Positions 1 through 9,248 of a stretch of 64,000 nucleotides of DNA are shown here, piece after piece; position 1 is the first letter of the stretch, and each line of letters opens with the position of its first letter. Made by a program: the position numbers and the translations under genes. The notes under the pieces are model-generated. The model had not been told where the DNA came from and searched no databases. It saw nothing but the letters and a program-made list of their open reading frames with translations. The stretch is from Pelodictyon luteolum (lineage in GTDB: Bacteria; Bacteroidota; Chlorobiia; Chlorobiales; Chlorobiaceae): positions 17,648 through 81,647 of the forward strand of contig DYNE01000006.1 of assembly GCA_020721225.1 (NCBI GenBank). The letters run 5' to 3'.

Positions 1-1
1 C

Positions 2-286
2 TGGAAATTCTTTACAATGTTTGGCCAGCCGTCTGGTGTAACCTTTTTTACCGATATCGGAAACATCTGGGACAGAAGCGGCCCTTACGGGTTCAGCTTC
101 AACTCCCTTCTGAACGATTTCGCATGGGATTTCGGAGTCGGTTTGCGTATCGGATCGCCAATCGGACCGTTCCGCTTTGATTTCGCATGGAAAATCCATG
201 ATCCGGCAGAAGAAGAGGCGTGGCGCATCCTCAAATGGGACCCGCTCGACTACACCTTCAACTTTGGAATTGGAGAAGCTTTTTAA
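2..286 (+). CDS. Omp85-family outer membrane protein, C-terminal fragment (BamA/TamA-like)
   Basis: Only the last 94 or so residues are in the window; the gene begins upstream and the open frame runs in from the left edge. The visible part has alternating beta-strand character with the segments GVGLRIGSPIGPFRFDFAWK and NFGIGEAF, and ends in phenylalanine. This matches the last barrel strands and C-terminal aromatic signal of Omp85 proteins (BamA, TamA, D15 surface antigen). Such proteins sit in the outer membrane and insert or translocate other beta-barrel proteins. The POTRA part is missing, so BamA cannot be separated from TamA or another paralogue. Confidence 0.8.
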   Translation, partial: WKFFTMFGQPSGVTFFTDIGNIWDRSGPYGFSFNSLLNDFAWDFGVGLRIGSPIGPFRFDFAWKIHDPAEEEAWRILKWDPLDYTFNFGIGEAF

Positions 287-343
287 TATTTAGCCTTTCG
301 TTTGGATTCTTTTAATTCGCTCACTTAAAAGTACTACACTGTA

Positions 344-1009
344 ATGCCCGAAACATCAACCCTTCTTGCACCGTCCATCTTATCTGCAGATTTCACCGAA
401 CTGCGATCTTCGATAGCCCTTGCGGAAAAAGCCGGCGCCGACTGGATGCACTGTGACGTCATGGATGGTGTCTTTGTACCCAATATATCCTTCGGGCCGT
501 TCATCGTACAGGCTGTAGCCGCATGCACAGATACGATCATCGATACCCATCTGATGATTACCGATCCCGACCGGTTCATTGCCGATTTCATAAAAGCCGG
601 ATCACACCAGATTACCGTTCATCAGGAAGCATGCCCGCACCTGCACAGAACCATACAGTACATTAAAAGCCTTGGCGCCAAAGCAGGAGTCTCGATCAAC
701 CCCGCAACGCCGGTCTCGGTGCTCGAATCCATTCTTCCCGATCTTGACCTCGTGCTTCTGATGTCGGTAAACCCCGGGTTCGGCGGCCAGAAGTTCATAC
801 CATCGTCTCTCGAAAAGGTCGCAAAGCTGCACGCCATGCGTCAGGAGATGAACCCATGCATGGTGATAGCAGTAGATGGCGGTGTAACGGAAGAAAATGC
901 TGAAGCCCTGGTCAAGGCGGGTGCCGATTCTCTCATTGCCGGAACGGCGTTTTTCAAGGCTGCCGACCCGGTAGCGACAGCCGCTAAAATCAAGGCTTTT
1001 GCCAGGTAA
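344..1009 (+). CDS. rpe: Ribulose-phosphate 3-epimerase
   Basis: The 221-residue protein is full length for the family. It interconverts ribulose 5-phosphate and xylulose 5-phosphate in the cytosol (pentose phosphate metabolism). Diagnostic TIM-barrel segments are visible in order: APSILSADF near residue 9, HCDVMDG near 36 (metal ligand His and catalytic Asp), DTHLM near 67, SVNPGFGGQ, and AVDGGV with the second catalytic Asp. Its 3' end overlaps the convergent trpC gene by 20 bp, so the two share their ends without room for a terminator. The start at 344 is the first ATG after a 57-bp AT-rich gap from the Omp85 gene. Confidence 0.95.
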   Translation: MPETSTLLAPSILSADFTELRSSIALAEKAGADWMHCDVMDGVFVPNISFGPFIVQAVAACTDTIIDTHLMITDPDRFIADFIKAGSHQITVHQEACPHLHRTIQYIKSLGAKAGVSINPATPVSVLESILPDLDLVLLMSVNPGFGGQKFIPSSLEKVAKLHAMRQEMNPCMVIAVDGGVTEENAEALVKAGADSLIAGTAFFKAADPVATAAKIKAFAR

Positions 1010-1766
1010 CGGTATGCAGTTCAGGGCTGACATGCAGCCCTTCGCCGATCAGCACGGCGTCGAATGATGCCTGGCCGATACGCAGAATATCATCCGCGCT
1101 CTTCAGGCCGCTTTCTGCGACGGCGATAACGCCCTCAGGAAAATGCGGTCTGAGATCGATGGCAGTATCGAGGCTGACGCTGAAATCCTTCAGGTTTCGG
1201 TTGTTGACTCCGATGATCATGGCTCCGGCTTCCGCAGCGGTATCGAGCTCCTGCCGGTCGTGCACCTCGACGAGGACGGCAAGGCCGATTTCAGCGGCAA
1301 GCTGCAGGTAATCGCGAAGCTGCGAAGCATCCAGCGCAGCCACGATCAGGAGGATAGCGTCGGCGCCGATCAGGCGCGACTCGAAGATCTGGCGTTCGTC
1401 GATGATGAAATCCTTGCGAAGCACAGGAAGGTGAAACTGCAGTTTCACCGTTTCGAGAAAATCGATGGATCCCTGAAAGAAAAGCCTGTCGGTCAGTACG
1501 GAAAATGCCGATGCGCCAAGCCCGAGATAGCGCCGCCCCATTTCAACGGGATCGAAATCATGGACGATGACCCCGCGGGAGGGTGAGGCTTTCTTGATTT
1601 CGGCAATGAGCCTCAGGTTCTCTCCCGTCCGTTTCAGGTTTCCGGCAAAATCACGGCATGGGAAAAGATCGTTTTTCCGTTCTTCATAGCGCTGTTGCGG
1701 ACGCTGTTTTTTCAGTTCGGCAACTTCATTGCGTTTCTCGTCGAGTATCTTTGCAAGGTAGGTCAT
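990..1766 (-). CDS. trpC: Indole-3-glycerol phosphate synthase
   Basis: A 258-residue TIM-barrel enzyme converting carboxyphenylamino-deoxyribulose phosphate to indole-3-glycerol phosphate in tryptophan synthesis. Visible motifs are [11 protein letters not shown] (catalytic Lys and phosphate contact), VLRKDFI (second Lys), LVEVHD, GVNNRNL, VAESG and LIGEGL, all in standard order. The start codon overlaps the carB stop by four bases (ATGA), indicating translational coupling and placing trpC last in a purD-JAMM-carB-trpC operon. It is separate from other trp genes, at least in this window. The monofunctional length excludes a TrpCF fusion. Confidence 0.95.
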   Translation of the reverse strand: MTYLAKILDEKRNEVAELKKQRPQQRYEERKNDLFPCRDFAGNLKRTGENLRLIAEIKKASPSRGVIVHDFDPVEMGRRYLGLGASAFSVLTDRLFFQGSIDFLETVKLQFHLPVLRKDFIIDERQIFESRLIGADAILLIVAALDASQLRDYLQLAAEIGLAVLVEVHDRQELDTAAEAGAMIIGVNNRNLKDFSVSLDTAIDLRPHFPEGVIAVAESGLKSADDILRIGQASFDAVLIGEGLHVSPELHTVTWQKP

Positions 1767-3328
1767 ACCGCAGTTTCGGCAGCTGCCAGCTCCCGGAGCT
1801 CCGCCTCAAACTCGACAATCTGGCGGATATTATCAAGAAACCACGGATCGATTTTCGTGGACTGATGCACTTCATCAACGGTTGCGCCGGCCTGAAAAGC
1901 GTAGCGCAGATAGAACATTCTGTCAGCTTTAGGTATTTTGATTTTCTCGAGAATGTCCTCCTTGGCAAACATTTTCTGCTGCTGGGTCATATCCACGACG
2001 TTCATGATATCCTTCCCGTCAGCACCAAGCCCGGCCCGACCGATTTCAAGACCGCGAAGCGACTTCTGCAAAGCTTCCCGGAAGTTCCGCCCGAAAGCCA
2101 TCACTTCACCAACCGACTTCATCTGAACGCCGAGGCGTGCATCGACATTTTTGAACTTCTCGAAATCCCAGCGGGGAATCTTCACCACGCAGTAGTCGAT
2201 AACCGGCTCGAAGCTGGCTGGCGTCGATTTGGTAATATCGTTGAGAATCTCGTCGAGCGTATACCCCACTGCAAGCTTTGCTGCGACCTTGGCGATAGGA
2301 AAACCCGTCGCCTTCGACGCCAGGGCAGAACTGCGCGAAACGCGAGGGTTCATCTCAATAACTACGATGCGTCCGTTTTCGGGGTTTATAGCGAACTGAA
2401 TGTTGCTGCCGCCGGTCTCGACGCCGATCTCTCTGATAATGCGAATGGAGGCGTCCCTGAGAACCTGGTACTGACGATCGGTCAGCGTCTGCGCCGGAGC
2501 AACGGTAATGCTGTCGCCGGTATGCACCCCCATCGGATCGACGTTTTCGATCGAACAGACAATAATCACGTTGTCGGCAAGATCGCGGATAACCTCGAGT
2601 TCGAACTCTTTCCAGCCAACCAGACACTCTTCGACAAGCACCTCGCTGATCGGACTTTCGGCAAGTCCCCTGCGCACTGCCTCATAATAATCCGACTTGG
2701 TTTCAGCAAAACCGCCGCCGGTGCCTCCCAGCGTAAACGATGGTCTGATAACGATCGGAAGTCCGATCTCCTCAAGTGCTTCCCTCGCCTCCTTCTCATT
2801 GCGCACAAAGAACCCCTTGGCCATTTCAAGCCCGATTTTCTTCATGGCGTCACTGAAAAACTCGCGGTTCTCCGCTTTTCTGATAGCCCTCAGTTTTGCT
2901 CCGATCAACTCGACGCCATTGCGTTCGAGAATACCTGATTCCGCAAGAGTGACCGCAGTATTGAGTGCCGTCTGTCCACCCATGGTGGGCAGCAGGGCAT
3001 CGGGTTTCTCTTTCTCGATAATTTTACGGACATATTCAGGCGTAATCGGTTCGATATAGGTGGCATCAGCCATCTCGATATCGGTCATGATGGTCGCCGG
3101 GTTGCTGTTGACCAGAATGACCCTGTAGCCGTCTTCTTTCAGGGCACGGCAAGCCTGCGTTCCCGAATAGTCGAACTCGCAGGCCTGACCGATTACGATA
3201 GGTCCGGCCCCGATCACTAAAATTGACTGTATATCTTCCCTTTTTGGCACTTTTTTCCCAGGTGTTAATGACTTGGCAAGCTTTTTTCGAACGTAATGTA
3301 CAAAATATTCAGGAGAGTTTCCGTTCAC
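1763..3328 (-). CDS. carB: Carbamoyl-phosphate synthase large chain, N-terminal half (split CarB)
   Basis: The 521 residues align by eye to about the first half of a normal CarB (roughly 1070 residues): the carboxyphosphate ATP-grasp domain and the start of the oligomerisation domain. Clear family segments are [67 protein letters not shown] and [12 protein letters not shown]. The stop at 1763 overlaps trpC and no C-terminal carbamate-phosphorylating half follows here, so the second half must be a separate gene elsewhere. Split large chains are known in several lineages. The start is GTG at 3328, 15 bp after the JAMM gene. It supplies carbamoyl phosphate for pyrimidine and arginine synthesis with CarA and the other half. 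Confidence 0.93.
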   Translation of the reverse strand: MNGNSPEYFVHYVRKKLAKSLTPGKKVPKREDIQSILVIGAGPIVIGQACEFDYSGTQACRALKEDGYRVILVNSNPATIMTDIEMADATYIEPITPEYVRKIIEKEKPDALLPTMGGQTALNTAVTLAESGILERNGVELIGAKLRAIRKAENREFFSDAMKKIGLEMAKGFFVRNEKEAREALEEIGLPIVIRPSFTLGGTGGGFAETKSDYYEAVRRGLAESPISEVLVEECLVGWKEFELEVIRDLADNVIIVCSIENVDPMGVHTGDSITVAPAQTLTDRQYQVLRDASIRIIREIGVETGGSNIQFAINPENGRIVVIEMNPRVSRSSALASKATGFPIAKVAAKLAVGYTLDEILNDITKSTPASFEPVIDYCVVKIPRWDFEKFKNVDARLGVQMKSVGEVMAFGRNFREALQKSLRGLEIGRAGLGADGKDIMNVVDMTQQQKMFAKEDILEKIKIPKADRMFYLRYAFQAGATVDEVHQSTKIDPWFLDNIRQIVEFEAELRELAAAETAV

Positions 3329-3343
3329 TTTGCGGAACGGAAA

Positions 3344-3775
3344 TCACTCGATAATTCTGATCGGCTCCTGATGAAACCCCCCGGAATCCCTTCTCAGCCA
3401 TGCGGTAACCTCCTTCGGAATCCCATTGATAAGCGAGATAATGAGCATGGTATGACCGGGCCGGGCAAAATCGACATCGTTCCTTGAAGGTATCGCCGGC
3501 GAATTGATATGGGAGTGATAGGAACCCACGATCTCATAACCGAGAGCGCGGGCCTCCCGCTCGACATCGGCATACTCGCCGGAGGATATTTCGAAACCGT
3601 TCTCCCTGCCGAAATAGAGACAGTTCCTGCAGGGAGCGATTTCATAAACCACATTGTCGATATTGCCCCTGTGATCGACATATTTCTTTCCGGCAAGCAG
3701 CCCGCAGCACTCGTACGGCTTCTCCCGAAAAGCATGCTCCTGAATAATCTCGAATTTACGCCGGGATAACTTCAT
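3344..3775 (-). CDS. JAMM/MPN-domain metalloprotease (Mov34/PAD-1 family)
   Basis: The 143-residue protein is essentially one JAMM domain. The zinc motif HSH followed by SPAIPSRNDVD (H-x-H-x7-S-x2-D type) lies near residue 95, and an upstream Glu (residues 14-20, EKPYECCGLL) completes the catalytic set. Bacterial relatives cleave small ubiquitin-like sulfur carriers or other C-terminal Gly tails; the substrate here is unknown. The ATG at 3775 is preferred because a longer reading frame to 3883 would run into purD. It lies 30 bp after purD and 15 bp before carB, so it is probably cotranscribed with nucleotide synthesis genes. Confidence 0.85.
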   Translation of the reverse strand: MKLSRRKFEIIQEHAFREKPYECCGLLAGKKYVDHRGNIDNVVYEIAPCRNCLYFGRENGFEISSGEYADVEREARALGYEIVGSYHSHINSPAIPSRNDVDFARPGHTMLIISLINGIPKEVTAWLRRDSGGFHQEPIRIIE

Positions 3776-3804
3776 ACTGCAAAAGTTGAATGGAGTATAA
3801 AAAT

Positions 3805-5088
3805 TTACAACGCCTTGGCCCCGATGTCCCTGCGATAATAAGCCCCATCGAAGCTTACTTTTCGAACAGCCTGATACGCGCAATCGACACTCTCCTTCAG
3901 GGTGGCGCCAAGAGCCGTAACCGAGAGAACCCGACCTCCTGAAGTTTCGAGATTTCCGTCATTCAGAACGGTTCCTGCATGAAAAATCATCACGCCATCC
4001 GTCGTTTCGGCTCCGGCATCGATGGCAACTGTTTTACCGGTTTCAAATGCATCGGGATACCCCCCCGAAGCGACAACCACCGTAGCGGCCGACTTCTCGT
4101 ACATCTCGAAAGGCACCTCGGAGAGGCCACCCTCTACACTTGCAAGAAGCGCATCGAACAGATCGCTTTTCAGAAGCGGCAGAACCACCTGCGTTTCCGG
4201 ATCACCAAGACGGGCATTGAACTCAACCACCGAGGGTTCACCCCGATCGATCATGAGCCCGACATATAGAAATCCCGTATAGGGAGAACCGTCGGCAATC
4301 ATCCCCCTGAGCGTCGGCAGGATAACGCGCTCCTCAACCTTCTTCAGCACCTCTGCGGTAACGATCGGCGCAGGAGCATAGGCACCCATGCCTCCGGTGT
4401 TCTTGCCTGTATCGCCCTCGCCGATACGCTTGTGATCCTGTGCGGAAAGAAACATCCGGTATACGCTCCCATCCGTCAGCACGAACACGCTTGCCTCTTC
4501 GCCCCTGAGAAATTCTTCGATCACCACCTCGTCAGCCGCGCTGCCGAAAATACGATCCTCAAAAATTTCTTTCAACGCCAAAAGCGCCTCTTCCCTCTCT
4601 GCGGCAACGATCACCCCTTTTCCGGCGCAGAGACCGCTTGCCTTGATCACCTGGGGAAACCGGTCGGAAGAGAGATCCTGAATGTACGCAAGCGCCTCAT
4701 CCTTACTGTTGAAAACATGATACCCTGCTGTGGGAATATCATGACGCCGCATGAACTCCTTGGCAAACACCTTGCTTGACTCCAGCCGCGCCGCCGCCTG
4801 TACGGGGCCGACGACCTTCAGCCCGGCTTCGCGGAACCGGTCAACTATACCCTGTTCAAGCGGCTGCTCAGGACCTACAACCGTAAGAGCGATATGGTGT
4901 TCCTCCGCAAAATCGAGCAGTTCCGATATATCTGCCGCCTTTAAGGAGATATTGGCAACCTTTCCGCCCATCATCGCGGTACCCCCGTTACCCGGAGCCA
5001 CAAAAACCCGCTCTACCCGATCACTCTTTGCAATGGACCACGCAAAAGCATGTTCACGCGCTCCGCTTCCGATTATCAAAACGTTCAT
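3805..5088 (-). CDS. purD: Phosphoribosylamine--glycine ligase (GAR synthetase)
   Basis: A 427-residue, full-length ATP-grasp enzyme joining phosphoribosylamine and glycine in purine synthesis. The N-terminal nucleotide-binding segment GSGAREHAFAW, the ATP-grasp segments KASGLCAGKGVIVA and GGMGAYAPAP, and VVEFNARLGDPETQ are all present, followed by the usual C-terminal domain with TVVVASGGYP. It is the first gene of the leftward purD-JAMM-carB-trpC operon, and its promoter must lie in the 85-bp gap shared with the divergent acyltransferase gene. Confidence 0.96.
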   Translation of the reverse strand: MNVLIIGSGAREHAFAWSIAKSDRVERVFVAPGNGGTAMMGGKVANISLKAADISELLDFAEEHHIALTVVGPEQPLEQGIVDRFREAGLKVVGPVQAAARLESSKVFAKEFMRRHDIPTAGYHVFNSKDEALAYIQDLSSDRFPQVIKASGLCAGKGVIVAAEREEALLALKEIFEDRIFGSAADEVVIEEFLRGEEASVFVLTDGSVYRMFLSAQDHKRIGEGDTGKNTGGMGAYAPAPIVTAEVLKKVEERVILPTLRGMIADGSPYTGFLYVGLMIDRGEPSVVEFNARLGDPETQVVLPLLKSDLFDALLASVEGGLSEVPFEMYEKSAATVVVASGGYPDAFETGKTVAIDAGAETTDGVMIFHAGTVLNDGNLETSGGRVLSVTALGATLKESVDCAYQAVRKVSFDGAYYRRDIGAKAL

Positions 5089-5173
5089 GGATGTATTCTA
5101 TGCAATGGCCATAACCGGCCATACGGTTTATCAATCCCGGATTATTAAATTACCATCGGCTTTCCTGCTGAGA

Positions 5174-5890
5174 ATGATGTATATAAAACAGGATGTTCAG
5201 AAAAAACAATTAAAAAAATTTTCCCGAAAACAGAAGAATGCAAGAAAAAAACACTTTCGGCAACCGCTATCGATGATCGCTCTTACTGCCATCTCCCGCC
5301 GGCTGCTGCCTGTTGCGCTCCCTCTGCTTTTCAGAAGCCTGAGAATCACGATCGCCTCCAGCCCGGAGAACTCCTCCCTGCCTGAACAAGACGCGCTGTT
5401 CACGTTCTGGCACGGTAAAATGATCACCGGCTGGCTGCTTGCCCGCAAACTCTTTCCCGGACGTACCGTTCATGCCGTGGTAAGCCTTTCCGAAGACGGA
5501 AGCCTGCTTTCCGACGCACTTGCCGCTCTCGGTTATTCGCTGATCAGGGGATCGAGTTCGAACAAGAGCGAAAAAGTCCGCGACGACGTCACCTCGGTCC
5601 TGCAGCAGGGCGGCCTTGTCGCCATAACTCCTGACGGACCGAGAGGTCCGTTACATCAGTTCAAATACGGCTCCCTGCGCATCGCATCCCGACAGCGCAC
5701 ACCACTGCTCTTCGCCTCTATCCGTTACAGCAGCGCCTGGAAACTGAAAAGCTGGGACCGTTTCGAAATACCGAAGCCGTTCAGCAGGGTAAACGTCATC
5801 CTGCACCGCATCGATCTGCCGCAGTTCGGGAGCGAAGACGAACTCCGGCATTACGGCATGCAACTCTCTGAAACGCTCGGCAATGAGTAA
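5174..5890 (+). CDS. DUF374-family lysophospholipid/lipid A acyltransferase-like protein
   Basis: About 238 residues. The core has FTFWHGKMI (acyltransferase His), a RGSSSNKS region, and TPDGPRGP, which is the signature of the DUF374 branch of the lysophospholipid acyltransferase superfamily. Such proteins act at the inner membrane in envelope lipid synthesis. The gene overlaps lpxK by 8 bp, which supports a role in lipid A or envelope lipid assembly. The start is uncertain: ATG at 5174 or 5177 gives a basic leader, whereas ATG at 5273 begins directly at the hydrophobic N-terminus; none has a strong ribosome site. A longer frame to 4751 is only readthrough opposite purD. Confidence 0.82.
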   Translation: MMYIKQDVQKKQLKKFSRKQKNARKKHFRQPLSMIALTAISRRLLPVALPLLFRSLRITIASSPENSSLPEQDALFTFWHGKMITGWLLARKLFPGRTVHAVVSLSEDGSLLSDALAALGYSLIRGSSSNKSEKVRDDVTSVLQQGGLVAITPDGPRGPLHQFKYGSLRIASRQRTPLLFASIRYSSAWKLKSWDRFEIPKPFSRVNVILHRIDLPQFGSEDELRHYGMQLSETLGNE

Positions 5891-6935
5891 CCCTGTGAAC
5901 CCGCTGCTTAAACCGGCGGCATTGCTCTACCGGACAGTTATCCGGATGAGAAATCTCGGCTTTGAAAAAAAGCTCTTCAAAACATGGACGGCTCCCCTGC
6001 CGGTTCTCTCTATCGGCAATATCACTGCAGGCGGCACGGGAAAAACCCCGCTTGCCGACTGGATCATCAACTACTGCCTCTCCATTGGCTGTGAACCGGC
6101 CCTGCTCTCGCGAGGATACGGACGCACGACAAAAGGAGTGCAACTGGTCTCTGACGGTCAGAGAATACTGCTCGACAGCCGTGAAGCAGGCGACGAAACC
6201 GCCATGCTGGCAGCAAGAAATCCTGGCATCATTGTCGTTGTCGCAGAAAAACGAAAAGAGGGCGTGAAGTTCATCATGAAACGGTTCAGCACAAGAATGC
6301 CCTCGCTCATCATTCTCGACGACGCCTTTCAGCATCGCCAGCTCGCAAGGGATCTCGACATTGTGGTCATCAACGCAGCCGAACCCTATTTCAATGCACG
6401 AATGCTGCCCGAAGGGCGACTACGCGAGCCGCTCGGGAACATCCGGAGAGCCGGACTGATTGTCCTGAATAAAATCACCGACAAAAGCACCGCAGACGCA
6501 ATAGCCTGCGATCTGAGAAAAACAGGCATCCCGGTTGTACTGGCAAAAACAGAGGCGGGCGAACTGGTTCCATTCGGCGAAGAGGCAGGCGAACGGAACA
6601 TAAACAGGATCCGGGCGTTTGCCTTTGCCGGAATCGGTTCTCCCGAAGGATTTCTCGGCAGCCTCAGAGAAAAGGGAATCCAGGTGGAAGCCTACCGGTT
6701 TTTCAAAGACCACGAACCCTACACCAGCGACAAACTGCTCCCCATCCTTCTGGAAGCCGAAAAAAAAGGACTCAGCCTGGTCACAACGGAAAAAGATTAC
6801 TTCAGGCTGCTCGGCGAACACGAACTGACCGCAACACTCTCCGTACTACCCTGTTACTATCTGAAAATCTCCACCCGGTTCATCGAAGGAGAGGAGATTC
6901 TCGCATCCATGCTTAACAAAGTTATTTCCTCCTGA
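5883..6935 (+). CDS. lpxK: Tetraacyldisaccharide 4'-kinase
   Basis: The 350-residue inner-membrane-associated kinase phosphorylates the 4' position of lipid A precursor. The Walker A-like motif GNITAGGTGKTP near residue 50, SRGYGR, GDE(T)AMLA, and ILDDAFQHRQLARDLDIV are typical of LpxK. An N-terminal hydrophobic stretch is followed by basic residues. It overlaps the upstream acyltransferase and is followed by repeat element A, which may act as the operon end. Its presence shows the organism makes lipid A. Confidence 0.95.
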   Translation: MSNPVNPLLKPAALLYRTVIRMRNLGFEKKLFKTWTAPLPVLSIGNITAGGTGKTPLADWIINYCLSIGCEPALLSRGYGRTTKGVQLVSDGQRILLDSREAGDETAMLAARNPGIIVVVAEKRKEGVKFIMKRFSTRMPSLIILDDAFQHRQLARDLDIVVINAAEPYFNARMLPEGRLREPLGNIRRAGLIVLNKITDKSTADAIACDLRKTGIPVVLAKTEAGELVPFGEEAGERNINRIRAFAFAGIGSPEGFLGSLREKGIQVEAYRFFKDHEPYTSDKLLPILLEAEKKGLSLVTTEKDYFRLLGEHELTATLSVLPCYYLKISTRFIEGEEILASMLNKVISS

Positions 6936-6963
6936 AACCAGGGCAACCCCACTTTCAGAAGTA

Positions 6964-7213
6964 TCGGATACTCCTCTCCCCCGCTTCTCCCGCGAAGCGA
7001 TACTCCAGCAATGCGAAGCGAGCTATACTCCGCGATGCGACAGCGAGCATACTCCCGTTCGCCCCGCGAACGATACTCCTCTCCCCCGCTTCTAAACACC
7101 TACTCCCCCTCTTCTCCCGCGAAGCGATACTCCAGCAATGCGAAGCGAGCTATACTCCGCGATGCGACAGCGAGCATACTCCCGTTCGCCCCGCGAACGA
7201 TACTCCTCTCCCC
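6964..7213. repeat. Modular hairpin-ATACTCC intergenic element, copy A (with 127-bp tandem duplication)
   Basis: This lies between convergent lpxK and an isochorismatase gene. It is built of short GC-rich units that mostly fold as small hairpins, each ending in ATACTCC. The units CGCGAAGCG, GCAATGCGAAGCGAGCT, GCGATGCGACAGCGAGC and CGTTCGCCCCGCGAACG follow one another and the whole block recurs 127 bp further on (CGCGAAGCGA at 6991 and again at 7118). Nine heptamers are present. The same units appear in copies at about 35.9, 39.9 and 46.5 kb. Short open frames across it are an effect of the repeat. Confidence 0.9.
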
Positions 7214-7269
7214 GATTCATCGTCACATGGCCCTGGATTTACGAGTGCCTGAACGAATCAGACCTGGAA

Positions 7270-7812
7270 TTACTCCTTGATGATTTTCGATATAGCCTTG
7301 AAACGCTCCCCTTCGGCAATGCGCAACAGTTCGAAAATCGACATTTCCGTACTGGTAGGAATACCACCGGCCTTCTCGATACAGCGGATGCCGAGAGCCC
7401 GGTTATTCTCGCTTCTCGAAGTAACCGCATCGGTCACGAGGTGCACATTGTAACCGAACTCAATCAGCTCCAGCGAGGTCTGGTAAACACAGACATGCGT
7501 CTCCATGCCGGCCACAAGAATATCGTTCCGCTTGAACGAACGAAGACGCTGCATGAACGTATCCGTTCCGCAGCAGCTGAAGGTTATTTTTTCGACAGGT
7601 TCGAGATCGCCGAGCAGCTCTTTAAGCGGTGCTACCGTCGTTCCGAGACCTTTGGGATACTGTTCGGTGTAAAGTATGGGCACATCGAGAATCCTGCAGG
7701 CCCTGATGAGTTTTTTTATATTTTGTTCAACCAGATCGGCCTGATACACACTTTGAGCAAGTCTGCCCTGTATGTCGATAAGGAGAAGCAGGGTCTCTTT
7801 CGGAGAAATCAT
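7270..7812 (-). CDS. Isochorismatase-like cysteine hydrolase
   Basis: The 180 residues form a single isochorismatase fold. The catalytic triad expected for the family can be placed: Asp13 in LLIDIQGRL, Lys75 in PVEKITFS and Cys108 in GMETHVCVYQTSLEL. Relatives hydrolyse nicotinamide, isochorismate or other amides and vinyl ethers; the sequence resembles the general YcaC/hydrolase branch more than nicotinamidase, so the substrate is not assigned. It is monocistronic, convergent with lpxK across repeat element A, and divergent from the methyltransferase gene to its right. Confidence 0.88.
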   Translation of the reverse strand: MISPKETLLLLIDIQGRLAQSVYQADLVEQNIKKLIRACRILDVPILYTEQYPKGLGTTVAPLKELLGDLEPVEKITFSCCGTDTFMQRLRSFKRNDILVAGMETHVCVYQTSLELIEFGYNVHLVTDAVTSRSENNRALGIRCIEKAGGIPTSTEMSIFELLRIAEGERFKAISKIIKE

Positions 7813-7926
7813 GGTACAAGTTCAAATGAAAGCGTTGACAGTAATGAAAGAAAAAAGCGATGTCCGGTTAAAACCATAAAAATTATTGAAAAGTAATTAT
7901 TAAACCCAATTTTTTCCGGTCGAACA

Positions 7927-8433
7927 ATGACCCCCGATAAACCAATACAGAACCGGCAGCCACCTGGAAAGCGAGGAGAATACCTTGTGGTGATGCAATT
8001 CCTTCTGATGGCCGCATTTATCCTGACCCCGGTACTGCCTGATCAGAGCGCAACCGGGCTCTTCGCCAATACCCTTCTGCTCCGGTGGGCCGTGCTGATC
8101 ATCTGCTGGAGCGCGGCAATCCTGCTGGGCGGACTCGGGTCACACCACATCAAGGAGTTTCTTACCCCCCTTCCCTATCCGGTAGATCACAACCGGCTGG
8201 TGACAACAGGCGTTTACGGTATGGTGCGCCATCCGCTTTACAGCAGCCAGCTCTTCGCTGCATTCGGATGGTCTGTTTTCAGCATAAGCCTTTCACACCT
8301 GCTGCTGCTCGTCGTCGCCTTTCTTTTTTTCAGCTACAAAGCCTCCAAAGAGGAGCGGTGGCTGACCCAGATGCATCCGGAATACGCCGACTACGCAAAA
8401 AAGGTAAAGAAGTTTATCCCGTGGATCTACTGA
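7927..8433 (+). CDS. Isoprenylcysteine carboxyl methyltransferase-family membrane protein
   Basis: A 168-residue integral membrane protein with about four hydrophobic segments. The C-terminal half shows the ICMT/PEMT-type SAM-binding pattern: LVTTGVYGMVRHPLYSS followed by EERWLTQMHPEYADYAKKVKKF. Proteins of this group methylate small lipophilic or carboxyl substrates at the membrane; the natural substrate of bacterial members is generally unknown. It stands alone, divergent from the isochorismatase gene and convergent with the lipoprotein gene 30 bp downstream. Confidence 0.8.
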   Translation: MTPDKPIQNRQPPGKRGEYLVVMQFLLMAAFILTPVLPDQSATGLFANTLLLRWAVLIICWSAAILLGGLGSHHIKEFLTPLPYPVDHNRLVTTGVYGMVRHPLYSSQLFAAFGWSVFSISLSHLLLLVVAFLFFSYKASKEERWLTQMHPEYADYAKKVKKFIPWIY

Positions 8434-8462
8434 AGATCACCTCTATGCAGCGACGGTAACGC

Positions 8463-9116
8463 TCAATCCTTCACGCAGCGAACGGAAAACCCTATGCTTT
8501 TGTTGACGCCGATCCGCCGCACGCCGTCATTCCGGCTGCTGATCTCCCTGTTCCAAGCCTCGAATTCGCCGGAAGGGGTCGCCGACCAGAAAAAGGCGTC
8601 GCGTCCGAAGGCGAAAAATCCCCCCAGACAGTTCCTGCTGCCTCCAGGCAAGGCATCGAAGCCGCTGCTCGGTGAGGCGCCCGTCGAAGCTCCCCAGCCC
8701 TCAGCGCTTTTCAATGCGCGACCCGCTTCCGTTTCGCCGCCAAGCGCATCGACAAGCTGCCTCCACTCGCCGTCAGAAGGGATATGCCATCGTGACGGTG
8801 CGAGACCTCTCGGATCGACGAGGGCATACCAGTTATAGAGTTTCCCGTACGCCCGACCGTTTTCGATCTTCTCTTCATAGTAACACCAGGCGCCCTCCTC
8901 TTTCGACGCTGCATCGTGCCATTCAGCCTCGCTCGCGGCATGACGGACAGGATCGCCGTTCCGGTAATGATCGATATCGAGATTCCGACTCATCCAGATC
9001 TGCCGCCCGATCGTGATTTCTTCGCTATCGCGATGCGACGAACAACCTGAAACCCAAATTACAGCCAGAACGGCAAAAAAAACCATCAGAGCGCGACCTG
9101 CTCGCTTTTGATACAT
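8463..9116 (-). CDS. Lipoprotein with Fibrobacter-type major paralogous (FISUMP) domain
   Basis: The 217-residue protein starts with a signal peptide and a lipobox ending VSGC (Cys25), so it should be lipid-anchored. The rest matches the FISUMP domain: IGRQIWMSRNLDI, GKLYNWYAL, WHIPSDGEWRQL, a LPGG segment, FWSATP and a C-terminal GFSVRCVKD. This domain is abundant in Fibrobacteres, Bacteroidetes and Chlorobi surface proteins and has no established biochemical function. It is a single gene divergent from elbB. Confidence 0.82.
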   Translation of the reverse strand: MYQKRAGRALMVFFAVLAVIWVSGCSSHRDSEEITIGRQIWMSRNLDIDHYRNGDPVRHAASEAEWHDAASKEEGAWCYYEEKIENGRAYGKLYNWYALVDPRGLAPSRWHIPSDGEWRQLVDALGGETEAGRALKSAEGWGASTGASPSSGFDALPGGSRNCLGGFFAFGRDAFFWSATPSGEFEAWNREISSRNDGVRRIGVNKSIGFSVRCVKD

Positions 9117-9248
9117 GGGGAAATATCGTTAACGTTTACACTATGCGGCAAGCTCAACCATATTGGTTTTTCAGCTGCCTCTCTTTACCTTTACTTTTAC
9201 GAAAACTATTCAATCTTATATCGCCAACAGTATAACATCGTGCAGACC

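Noticed and set aside
1658..2938. Open frame of about 426 codons antisense to carB and trpC
   Set aside because: Its sense counterparts are unambiguous enzymes and the frame shows no recognisable domain; similar antisense frames lie opposite uvrA, sudA, purD and ligA.
7011..7896. Open frames beginning MRSELYSAMRQRAYSR over repeat A and on into the isochorismatase region
   Set aside because: The N-terminal part is translated repeat and the rest is antisense to the isochorismatase gene; the same peptide start recurs in repeat copy F.
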